Positions 1 to 5,607 of a DNA stretch of 9,565 nucleotides are shown piece by piece. The notes under the pieces are model-generated. The model was not told the origin of the DNA. It was given only the letters and a program-made list of their open reading frames with translations, and searched no databases. Position numbers and translations under genes: made by a program. The DNA is from Balneolales bacterium (GTDB lineage: Bacteria > Bacteroidota > Rhodothermia > Balneolales > Natronogracilivirgulaceae). The stretch spans positions 1 through 9,565 of the forward strand of contig SLHZ01000320.1 of the NCBI GenBank assembly GCA_007135895.1, in the 5' to 3' direction. Each line of letters begins with the position of its first letter. The stretch's first letter is position 1.

Positions 1-1095
1 AAGTGGATGCCGGCCATGACGACCCAGCGCGGTTATCCGAGTGAACTCTGGGCGGTGGGTCACAAAGCGGAAGAAACCGACTGGCAGTATGACATCCTCC
101 CGTCATTGAAAATCCGTATTTTCGAAAGCGACCAGACCGGCTTGAACAGCGATGAGCCCTCCCAGACCGGCAATGGAAAGACGGCCGGCGGACAGACTGC
201 GAAGAGTCGCTTTCCTTTCGGGTTGTTTTCCGGAGTCGGAAAAGACGATGACCCTTCGAAATACCACACTTCCTCAGCACTGATCGAAGCGGCCCGGAAT
301 GCAGAGGCCGATCTTTTCGTCCTGAACGGACTGGATGGTGGTGTGGGAGTCCATCTTGCACGCGAACTGCTCATCCCGAACCGGATTCCTTTTGCTGTCA
401 TACTGAAAGGTGAGCTTTATCATCCCATTCTGAAACATGCCATTTCGGTTCTGTACGAAAACGGACACCAGCGGCAGCAGCTGACACAGCGCAGCATTCG
501 TTTCTGGAGGCCGGTGACCGAGGAGGAAAAGCTTATCCGGCTTTCTAAATCGGTAGATACCCGGCACTATGTTCCGGACGAGAAAATACCCAAGGAGGTG
601 GACCTCATCTGCATCGGCCGGCCTCTGGATGATCCGTCCGATTTCTCGGCCATCTTTGAACTGTCGCGTCACCTGAAGGTAGCGGTTATCGGCGACGGCC
701 CGTTGCTGGAAGGTTTCCGCCAAAAATATCCGGAGATCACCTGGTATGGCGATGTGCCCTATGCGGACATCCCTTCGGTGCTCAATTCAGGCAAGTTGTT
801 TTTTTACAGCAGGGTGAAAGAATCTTCGCCTACCTCCATTGCCGAAGCGGCGGCCTGTGGCGTCCCGCCGGTCGGTTTCATCGGAGCAATACCGGAGGAC
901 CTGATCTCAGAAGCATTCGGTTTGCGCGTCTCCCGCAAGAAGTATTTGGAAGAGATCCGGGACCTGCTGGGGCAACCCGACTACCTGAAGCGTCTGTCCA
1001 AAGCGGCACGCGAACACGCCGAAACACATTGGCACCACCGCTCTTCTCAGCATGCTATCCGTAAGTTGATACTACAGATAAGAGCTGTTCGTTGA
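1..1095 (+). CDS. GT-B (GT4-like) glycosyltransferase, 5' end cut by window
   Basis: Cytoplasmic sugar transferase that would move a sugar from an activated donor to an acceptor, probably in surface glycan or exopolysaccharide synthesis; substrate unknown. The C-terminal half shows the donor-binding Rossmann domain of group 1 transferases: LICIGRPLDD, then VAVIGDGPLLEGF, then TWYGDVPYADIPSVLN. The EX7E motif follows, as ESSPTSIAE (E272 and E280 counting from the ATG at 7), leading into AAACGVPPVGF. The LSKSVDTRHYVP stretch matches the usual inter-domain 'N-G-V-D-x-x-x-F-x-P' segment. The frame is open to base 1, and the residues after the ATG at 7 look like the interior of an N-terminal domain, so the real start lies upstream and the ATG is only the first Met inside the window. 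No membrane segment is visible. A short low-complexity insert (about residues 40-70, rich in G, T, D and K) is unusual. It ends convergently to the esterase gene. Confidence 0.85.
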   Translation, partial: KWMPAMTTQRGYPSELWAVGHKAEETDWQYDILPSLKIRIFESDQTGLNSDEPSQTGNGKTAGGQTAKSRFPFGLFSGVGKDDDPSKYHTSSALIEAARNAEADLFVLNGLDGGVGVHLARELLIPNRIPFAVILKGELYHPILKHAISVLYENGHQRQQLTQRSIRFWRPVTEEEKLIRLSKSVDTRHYVPDEKIPKEVDLICIGRPLDDPSDFSAIFELSRHLKVAVIGDGPLLEGFRQKYPEITWYGDVPYADIPSVLNSGKLFFYSRVKESSPTSIAEAAACGVPPVGFIGAIPEDLISEAFGLRVSRKKYLEEIRDLLGQPDYLKRLSKAAREHAETHWHHRSSQHAIRKLILQIRAVR

Positions 1096-1168
1096 CAAGA
1101 GTTCTCAGATTGCTTCTCCTGGTCACGAAAAACTTATCCTGAGATCAGCTCGTCAGTTATCACACAGC

Positions 1169-1184
1169 TATACCGTAAGGTATA
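1169..1184. other. Small perfect hairpin in convergent gap
   Basis: TATACC-GTAA-GGTATA forms a perfect 6-bp stem with a 4-base loop, 73 bases after the glycosyltransferase stop. There is no T-run after it, so it is not a convincing intrinsic terminator. It may be a weak 3'-end structure or chance. Confidence 0.3.
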
Positions 1185-1191
1185 TCAAAGG

Positions 1192-1313
1192 ATGCCGCAA
1201 GATATCTCACAAGTAGAACACCAGGTATGCCACAGGATTCCACAAGATATCTCACAGGTAGAACACCAGGTATGCCACAAGATATCTCACAAGCATACCA
1301 CAGATATGCCACT
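1192..1313. repeat. Degenerate ~35-bp tandem repeat, three units plus a stub
   Basis: Units begin at 1192 (35 bp), 1227 (45 bp) and 1272 (34 bp), with a partial start (ATGCCAC) at 1306. Each starts ATGCC, then CAAGATATCTCACA, whose core AGATATCT is itself palindromic. Units 1 and 2 both continue with TAGAACACCAGGT. Unit 2 carries a 10-bp insertion (CAGGATTCCA) and unit 3 diverges in its second half. The array fills most of the 250-bp gap between two convergent genes. The short + strand reading frame running through it looks like a product of the repeat, not a gene. Function unknown; it could be a slippage-generated minisatellite or repeated protein-binding sites. Confidence 0.8.
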
Positions 1314-1345
1314 AAATTGACGGGATTGGGGATTTTTAGGTCCCC

Positions 1346-2698
1346 TCACTTCAAAAGCATCATCTTCCGGGTCCGGACAGCCGGTGCGGACGGTGCGGCC
1401 ATTCTGGACGTCATGGACGAAGCCGGACTGGGATAAACTTTCGAATAAACCTTCAGGGAGTAAAAGTAAAGGCCGGAGGATAACCCGGGGTCATAAAATG
1501 TCACGGCATGGCTCCCCGGTTCGTGCCATGAGTCGACCAGTGTGGCGACAAGCCGACCCGTGAGGTCATGTACCTTCAGCCTGACGCTGCCGGATTCGGT
1601 GATTTGATACCGTATGGTGGTTTCCGGATTGAACGGATTGGGATAGTTCTGGTGCAGAACCGGGCTGAATGGAACCAGAGCACCCTTTTCGTCAGAAGAT
1701 GGTGATGAGGATGTGGATGTGGCGTTTCCGAAGGCGGATTCATAAAAGCCCTGTTCTCCTTCCAGCACAAGATGCCGCAACAACGGAATGGTTACGTGTC
1801 CGATGTCCGGCACTTCCATATACTGCCATGGCAGGCCCAGTTCGTTCCAGTGTGCCTTGAGTTCCCGGTTCATAATCAGAAGCTCATCTTCCTCTCCTAC
1901 AACCTGGCGCATGAGATGGTCCGGTGGCAGGCTGTCGATTACCGTTTCGGCAATCCGCCAGGGACTCATTGCTTCGAAATAGAGCGAATCATTGCCATAC
2001 ACTTCCTCGAAGATGATGGCTCGCTCTGATGGCGGCGTGCGGGCATGCGGATAATTGACGAAATCGAGCTGAAGGGGTCCGGCTCCGAGCATGGAAAAGC
2101 CCGCGAATCGGTCATGATAAAGCAGTCCGAGACGAGCCGCACCATAGCCGCCCATGCTGAAACCCTCCACCAGCCTCCCCTTCCGATCGTCAATCGTACG
2201 GAAATGATTGTCCACATACGGTATGAGATCGTCCATCAGCATGGATTCCACAGGCTGATGACCGCTTTTGGAGTCGACCCACATGCCCAGCGGGAGTCCC
2301 CAGGGAAAGACCACGATCATCGGTGGAACCGATCCGTTTGTCATATGAAAATGGAAATAATTGCGCAAATGCGGAATGCCCTGGATTCCGCCGCCACCGC
2401 CGTGCAGCCAGTAAAGTACCGGAAAACGGGCGTGTTCATCCTGCGCATAGGCATCGGGCAGATAGATATGGAAGCTGACATCGCCGCTGACGGCTTCACT
2501 GTAAAAAATGACCTGCTCGACATTGTCAGCGCTCACCGGCTCGGTGACCCATGGATTCCCGGCCCCATCAGCCTGCAGATTTTCTGACCCGGTGGCGTAG
2601 GGATTCGGAGCCCCGGTCACCCAAGGATTCTGAAGCAGCAGGATGATCGAGAGCTTAAATGCCGGCAACAAGGCCACTGATAAGAATGAAACCATCAT
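1346..2698 (-). CDS. Secreted esterase-D/feruloyl-esterase-like hydrolase with T9SS sorting domain
   Basis: Predicted serine hydrolase of the putative esterase (esterase D / CE1-like) family, exported and delivered through the type IX system; substrate not deducible. Residues 60-320 form the catalytic domain. YWLHGGGGG (96-104) supplies the oxyanion region and GFSMGGYGA carries the nucleophile Ser181. Asp271 in GEEDELL is the likely acid and His301 in DIGHVT the likely base. A Ser-rich linker (about 324-340) leads to a type A sorting domain starting NYPNPFNP (351-358) and ending RTRKMMLLK. The N-terminus is odd: a hydrophobic run interrupted by Lys15, then three copies of an N-P-W/Y-x-T motif (residues 24-54). 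A TTG at residue 10 or 11 would give a more ordinary basic n-region, but ATG at 2698 is kept; neither has a clear Shine-Dalgarno. It lies 143 bp downstream of the YbjQ-like gene, past a 20-bp tandem repeat, and may have its own promoter. Confidence 0.88.
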   Translation of the reverse strand: MMVSFLSVALLPAFKLSIILLLQNPWVTGAPNPYATGSENLQADGAGNPWVTEPVSADNVEQVIFYSEAVSGDVSFHIYLPDAYAQDEHARFPVLYWLHGGGGGIQGIPHLRNYFHFHMTNGSVPPMIVVFPWGLPLGMWVDSKSGHQPVESMLMDDLIPYVDNHFRTIDDRKGRLVEGFSMGGYGAARLGLLYHDRFAGFSMLGAGPLQLDFVNYPHARTPPSERAIIFEEVYGNDSLYFEAMSPWRIAETVIDSLPPDHLMRQVVGEEDELLIMNRELKAHWNELGLPWQYMEVPDIGHVTIPLLRHLVLEGEQGFYESAFGNATSTSSSPSSDEKGALVPFSPVLHQNYPNPFNPETTIRYQITESGSVRLKVHDLTGRLVATLVDSWHEPGSHAVTFYDPGLSSGLYFYSLKVYSKVYPSPASSMTSRMAAPSAPAVRTRKMMLLK

Positions 2699-2704
2699 GA
2701 AATA

Positions 2705-2804
2705 GATAAAAACATCACGGAGATGATAAAAACGTCACGGAATTGATGAGAACGTCACGGAAAGGATGAAAACGTCACGGAAAGGATGAATACTTCGGAA
2801 ACGA
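2705..2804. repeat. 20-bp tandem repeat (four units plus one decayed) upstream of esterase
   Basis: Units at 2705, 2725, 2745 and 2765 are each exactly 20 bp with consensus GATgAaAACGTCACGGAaag; a decayed fifth unit runs 2785-2804. The conserved core AACGTCACGG contains the dyad CGT-C-ACG. The spacing of two helical turns would place all cores on one face of the DNA. The array ends 7 bp before the esterase start codon, so it forms most of that gene's upstream region. On the minus strand each unit reads CCGTGACGTT. Binding-site array or minisatellite are both possible; nothing here identifies a binding protein. Confidence 0.9.
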
Positions 2805-2841
2805 TATCCAATTCTTGACAAGGTACTCAACTACCGGGACA

Positions 2842-3174
2842 TTAACCATGATCGGCATCCTGCTCGGCAATTACCGCCGTGCCGTATACCAGGATTTCGG
2901 CAGCACTGGTCATGATGTAGCTCGTGGAAAATCGGACATCCAGAACAGCATTGGCGCCCAGTGAGCGGGCATCTTCGCTCATACGATCCACCGCCTGTTC
3001 CCTGGCTTCCGCCATCATTTTAGTATAGTCCTGAATTTCCCCGCCGACCAGCATTTTCAGTCCGGCAAGAATATCCCGGCCCAGGTGCCGCACCCGGATG
3101 GTATTTCCACGTACAACACCAAGTGTCTTCACCACTTTCATTCCGGCAATATGGGATGAGGTTATAACTTTCAT
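2842..3174 (-). CDS. YbjQ/UPF0145 (DUF74) family protein
   Basis: Small soluble protein (110 aa) of the YbjQ-type 'heavy-metal-binding domain' family; biochemical role unknown despite that name. The typical family pattern is present: an N-terminal TLGVVRGNTIRV strand region, GRDILAGLKMLVGGEIQDYTKM, then an amphipathic helix with AREQAVDRMSEDARSLGANAVLDVRF, and a final strand EILVYGTAV. Length is normal for the family. Its ATG overlaps the stop of the upstream membrane protein gene by ATGA, and a good AAGGA site sits nine bases before the start. It is therefore the third, translationally coupled cistron of the ECF sigma operon. No signal peptide or cysteine is present, so no obvious metal site of the Cys type. 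Confidence 0.9.
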   Translation of the reverse strand: MKVITSSHIAGMKVVKTLGVVRGNTIRVRHLGRDILAGLKMLVGGEIQDYTKMMAEAREQAVDRMSEDARSLGANAVLDVRFSTSYIMTSAAEILVYGTAVIAEQDADHG

Positions 3175-3626
3175 CGTACTATATCCTTGTAACGTTCGTG
3201 TTTATGGAGGTAAATTCTTTCCCGTATCAATGAAACAAGCAGGATAATGCCCCCGGCAACGGTTGCCGCGACGGCTGTTTTGATCCACCAGGCAATTTCA
3301 GGGTCTTCAAACAGACCGGATAGCGCCATCCAGGACCCGTAAAACAGCAGCACAAGGGCGCCAAGGGTAAACAATATCCATCCGATCCTTCTCTCCAGTT
3401 TCGTGAAAAGCGTGCGGCTGTACGAATCCCACAGTTCCGGAGAGGGTTCCATGATCCTGTTTTGTGATGTCATCATTTTGAGGTTTTTTAGTTGTTGGTA
3501 TTCTTCTGCCATCTTGCTGTCACGGAGCAGTCTTTCCTGCAATTCCGCCTCCTCTTCGGCGGTACTTTCTCCGTCGATGGAAGCCATCATAAGCTTTCGA
3601 ATACGCTCGGTGTCATGTGTATTCAT
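3171..3626 (-). CDS. Putative two-TM anti-sigma factor
   Basis: Predicted inner-membrane partner of the ECF sigma factor encoded just upstream. The 151-residue protein has a charged cytoplasmic N-terminal helical domain (residues 1-80, including IRKLMMASIDGESTAEEEAELQ and the SPELWDSYSRTLFTKLERR stretch). Two membrane segments follow, about 81-101 (IGWILFTLGALVLLFYG) and 114-133 (WIKTAVAATVAGGIILLVS), then a basic tail ending HERYKDIVR. It has no HxxxCxxC zinc motif, so it is not a classical zf-HC2 anti-sigma factor; the role is inferred from position and architecture. The reading frame extends upstream to 3695, but the start at 3626 is chosen because GGAGA lies 9 nt before it and the N-terminus then resembles short sigma-binding domains. 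It overlaps the sigma gene by 14 bp and the YbjQ-like gene by 4 bp. Confidence 0.75.
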   Translation of the reverse strand: MNTHDTERIRKLMMASIDGESTAEEEAELQERLLRDSKMAEEYQQLKNLKMMTSQNRIMEPSPELWDSYSRTLFTKLERRIGWILFTLGALVLLFYGSWMALSGLFEDPEIAWWIKTAVAATVAGGIILLVSLIRERIYLHKHERYKDIVR

Positions 3627-4182
3627 AGCCAGCTTTCTCCATTTCGTTTTTAAGCCTTCTTCGCGCGGTATAGAGCCGCGACATAACAGTGCCATTGGGT
3701 ATGTGCAGCAGATCCGCTATTTCTCTGTAGGTATGGCCGGAAAGATCTTTCAAAACAATGATTTCCCGGTCATCGGCATGCAAACGGGACAGAGCGTCCT
3801 GGAGCATTCGACTTTGTTCGGACCTGAGTACATCTTTTGAAGGATCATCCATGCCGGCGGGTTCGATCCAGTCGGGCATCATGCTCAGTGCGATTTCCCT
3901 TCCTCTGTTCCTGTCCCTGATCGCATTGAGGCATAATCGTTTGAGAATTGTATAGAACCATGGATAGAACGGCATCGTCGGGTTCATCACTTCCCGGGCG
4001 TTCCAGGCGCGTATGAAGGCCTGCTGCGACACCTCCACGGCATCATCATGGAGTCCGACCAGCGCAAGCGCATGGTAATAAGCAGGTTTCATGAGCTTAT
4101 TTACCAATTTTTCAAATGCCCGGGAGCTGCCGTTGTGCACCTGCTTTACCAGGTCAGGTTCAATATGGATTCTGTTGTTCAT
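3613..4182 (-). CDS. ECF-type RNA polymerase sigma factor (leftward operon)
   Basis: Group 4 (ECF) sigma-70 factor, 189 aa, directing RNA polymerase to an alternative promoter set. Region 2 spans about residues 22-95 (FEKLVNKLMKPAYYHALALV, then DDAVEVSQQAFIRAW and FYPWFYTILKRLCLNAIRDR). Region 4 spans about 125-180 (LSRLHADDREIIVLKDL, then the helix-turn-helix SGHTYREIADLLHIPNGTV and SRLYTARRRLKNEM). The usual region-4 motif GTVKSRL is GTVMSRL here. No region 3 or extra C-terminal domain. The start is supported by AAGGA on the minus strand with a 7-8 base spacer. First gene of an overlapping three-gene operon with a membrane protein and a YbjQ-like protein. It is divergent from a second, different ECF gene; no clear ECF-type promoter was found for this side. 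Confidence 0.95.
   Translation of the reverse strand: MNNRIHIEPDLVKQVHNGSSRAFEKLVNKLMKPAYYHALALVGLHDDAVEVSQQAFIRAWNAREVMNPTMPFYPWFYTILKRLCLNAIRDRNRGREIALSMMPDWIEPAGMDDPSKDVLRSEQSRMLQDALSRLHADDREIIVLKDLSGHTYREIADLLHIPNGTVMSRLYTARRRLKNEMEKAGYEYT
3636..3640 (-). promoter_or_regulatory. Shine-Dalgarno deciding the anti-sigma start at 3626
   Basis: GGAGA on the minus strand, nine bases before the ATG at 3626 and inside the end of the sigma factor gene. It supports this start over the longer frame beginning at 3695. Confidence 0.65.
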
Positions 4183-4218
4183 ATCGGGTTCCTTTACTAA
4201 TGATACACCGTATAAAGA

Positions 4219-4237
4219 AATTTATTCGAAATAAATT
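4219..4237. promoter_or_regulatory. Perfect palindrome in divergent sigma control region
   Basis: AATTTATT-N3-AATAAATT, two 8-base arms around CGA, 37 bases upstream of the leftward sigma factor ATG. It is the longest perfect dyad in this intergenic region and sits where a leftward promoter or operator would be. Being AT-only it could be chance; no binding protein is known from the sequence. Confidence 0.4.
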
Positions 4238-4282
4238 GGAGGCGGATGCCGGCAAGATGTTTTAACCGGAAAGCAATTTGCG

Positions 4283-4310
4283 TGTAACGATTCTCTTTTT
4301 TATTCGTCTA
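4283..4310 (+). promoter_or_regulatory. ECF-type promoter driving rightward sigma operon
   Basis: TGTAAC at 4283-4288 and CGTCTA at 4305-4310 are separated by exactly 16 bases containing a run of six T. This matches the established ECF promoter layout: an AAC-containing -35, a 16-17 bp spacer often with a T-tract, and a CGTC-type -10, as in Bacillus SigX, SigW, SigM and SigV. Transcription would start near 4317, giving a leader of about 60 bases. The simplest reading is autoactivation by the sigma factor encoded downstream, though the divergent sigma factor could also use it. Confidence 0.65.
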
Positions 4311-4323
4311 TCTTGTTAAAGCA

Positions 4324-4341
4324 GGTGAAAAAGAAATCACC
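4324..4341 (+). promoter_or_regulatory. Inverted repeat in the rightward sigma leader
   Basis: GGTGA-N8-TCACC with an all-purine loop AAAAGAAA, starting about 7 bases after the predicted transcription start and 38 bases before the ATG. It could be an operator half-site pair or a short leader RNA hairpin. Arms are only 5 bp. Confidence 0.35.
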
Positions 4342-4379
4342 AGACCACCCTCCTCGCGGAATCGGCCTTGACAGCGTCC

Positions 4380-4907
4380 ATGGACAAACAGCGATTCAAA
4401 GAACAGATCCTGCCTATGAAGCACCGGTTATTCCGGTTTGCCTGGTCGATGCTGGGCGATCCCGATGAAGCCCGGGATGCTGTTCAGGAAGTCTTGATCC
4501 GCTTGTGGGATAAACGGACCGAATGGGCTGAAATCCGCAATATGGATGCTTTTGCAGTGACCATTACAAAGAACCACTGCAAGGACCGGTTGCGCAAAAA
4601 CCGTCCTCTACGGCTCGAAGAGGATGAATATAAAGACAGCAACACACCCGATCCCTTACGACTGGCCGAGGCGACAGATGCTGCCGGACTCATCATGCGG
4701 CTTATGCAACAGCTCCCCCAAAAGCAGCGTCTGGTCATGCATCTGCACGACTTGGAACAGTGGGATGACAATGAAATTGCTTCCCTGACGGGAATGACCA
4801 ACGAGGCTATCCGGACAAACCTGTCCAGGGCCCGAAAGAAAATCCGGACACTTTATACCCAAATCAACGCACATGGACTGGAAAATAGCGGAAAAACTGC
4901 TCGATAA
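4380..4907 (+). CDS. ECF-type RNA polymerase sigma factor (rightward operon)
   Basis: Second ECF sigma factor, 175 aa from ATG 4380. Region 2 covers about residues 8-76, with FRFAWSMLGDPDEARDAVQE, VLIRLWDKR and AFAVTITKNHCKDRLR. Region 4 covers about 104-160, with LMQQLPQKQRLVMHLHDLEQ and the helix-turn-helix NEIASLTGMTNEAIRTNLSRARKKIR. The GMTNEAIRTNLSRARKK form is typical of Bacteroidota ECF factors. The frame also offers a TTG at 4368, four codons earlier. ATG is preferred because MDKQRFKEQILP fits the family's usual N-terminus, but neither start has a strong Shine-Dalgarno. The gene overlaps the anti-sigma gene by 35 bp. It differs clearly in sequence from the leftward sigma factor, so the pair is not a recent duplication. 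An ECF-type promoter lies 70 bases upstream. Confidence 0.95.
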   Translation: MDKQRFKEQILPMKHRLFRFAWSMLGDPDEARDAVQEVLIRLWDKRTEWAEIRNMDAFAVTITKNHCKDRLRKNRPLRLEEDEYKDSNTPDPLRLAEATDAAGLIMRLMQQLPQKQRLVMHLHDLEQWDDNEIASLTGMTNEAIRTNLSRARKKIRTLYTQINAHGLENSGKTAR

Positions 4908-5607
4908 ATGGTACGAAGGGCGAACCGATCCCGATGAAGAGCGGCAATTGAAGGAACTCCTGCGAAATCCGGAGTTGCCCGAGGCTTTTGCCGCCGACAG
5001 GGATCTTATCCAGGCCCTTGACGAGGCATCCGAATTGTGTCTTGCCGATTCGGGCTTTGATGACAAAGTACTGGAATCCCTGGACAAGAATGAACGGACA
5101 GGTCCCGGGCACCCGCCACAGACCCAACCGACTCACCCGCCACAGACCCAACCGACGCACCCGTCACAGACCCGACCGATGCACCCGTCACAGACCCGAC
5201 CGATACACCCGCTACAGACCCAACCGGCTCGACCGTTCCGGATGAGGCCTGCGCATCTGTTACGGACGAACCCCAGACCCCTGTTCCGGATGCTCTCCGC
5301 GGCAGCACTGGTGATTATCGCCCTTACTTTTTCAGCCATCTGGTTGTTGCAACCGTCCGATGACACGCCGCCCCCCATATCCTACACCGAAGAAGAGATC
5401 CGGCAGGCCGGCGAAGTTACCGAAGCCACGCTGTTCCTCGTTTCGGACTTGTTAAATACCGGAAGAAGCGAAATTGCCAGGGTTTCCGTGGTACCCAGAA
5501 ATCTGGAAAAACTGGAATACCTGTCCGCGTTCAACCGGGCCATCCAACATCTTGAAATCATACCAAACCAAAACTTCCAACCATCAAACCGGAGAAACGA
5601 ATCATGA
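4873..5607 (+). CDS. Putative single-TM anti-sigma factor with octapeptide-repeat linker
   Basis: Predicted membrane-bound regulator of the preceding sigma factor, 244 aa. The N-terminal domain (1-75) begins MDWKIAEKLLDKWYEGRTDP and continues with EERQLKELL and LPEAFAADRDL. This is the E-G-x-T-x-x-E-E-x-x-L layout of short Bacteroidota anti-sigma domains, without a zinc motif. Residues 80-135 are a Pro/Gln/Thr/His-rich linker made of 8-residue repeats (H-P-x-Q-T-x-P-x). One membrane segment (about 138-159, SAAALVIIALTFSAIWLL) follows, then a roughly 85-residue periplasmic part containing two predicted helices (TEEEIRQAGEVTEATLFLVSD and LEKLEYLSAFNRAIQHL). No Shine-Dalgarno precedes the start; the 35-bp overlap with the sigma gene suggests translational coupling. 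Its stop overlaps the next start as ATGA. The anti-sigma role is inferred from context and architecture. Confidence 0.85.
   Translation: MDWKIAEKLLDKWYEGRTDPDEERQLKELLRNPELPEAFAADRDLIQALDEASELCLADSGFDDKVLESLDKNERTGPGHPPQTQPTHPPQTQPTHPSQTRPMHPSQTRPIHPLQTQPARPFRMRPAHLLRTNPRPLFRMLSAAALVIIALTFSAIWLLQPSDDTPPPISYTEEEIRQAGEVTEATLFLVSDLLNTGRSEIARVSVVPRNLEKLEYLSAFNRAIQHLEIIPNQNFQPSNRRNES
5110..5277 (+). repeat. 24-bp in-frame tandem repeat inside the anti-sigma gene
   Basis: Seven consecutive 24-bp units start at 5110, 5134, 5158, 5182, 5206, 5230 and 5254. The first five encode H-P-x-Q-T-x-P-x; units 1 and 2 differ at one base, as do units 3 and 4. Units 6 (RPFRMRPA) and 7 (HLLRTNPR) are strongly diverged but keep the 8-codon register. 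The gradient of decay toward the membrane segment suggests recent slippage expansion at the 5' side. Because 24 is a multiple of 3, copy number changes would lengthen or shorten the linker without breaking the gene. Confidence 0.9.

Noticed and set aside
1328..1345. Hairpin GGGGA-N8-TCCCC right after the esterase stop as a terminator
   Set aside because: The stem is only 5 bp and no T-run follows on the minus strand, so it does not meet the standard for an intrinsic terminator.
1227..1436. 69-codon + strand frame starting in the 35-bp repeats
   Set aside because: Its first half is only the repeat translated and its second half is antisense to the esterase tail. No Shine-Dalgarno or homology seen.
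2045..2587. 180-codon open frame on the + strand
   Set aside because: Antisense to the catalytic domain of the esterase; low-complexity translation with no family resemblance.
2705..2804. Possible CRISPR array
   Set aside because: The units abut with no spacers and are only 20 bp long; no cas gene is present.
3627..3695. Longer start (ATG at 3695) for the two-TM anti-sigma gene
   Set aside because: It would add 23 residues encoded wholly within the sigma gene's conserved region 4. The inner ATG at 3626 has a well-placed GGAGA and a better-fitting N-terminus.
5006..5378. Two minus-strand open frames with Val-Gly-Ser or Val-Cys-Gly repeats
   Set aside because: They are the reverse-complement reading of the 24-bp repeat array in the anti-sigma gene; the repeat keeps all frames open.
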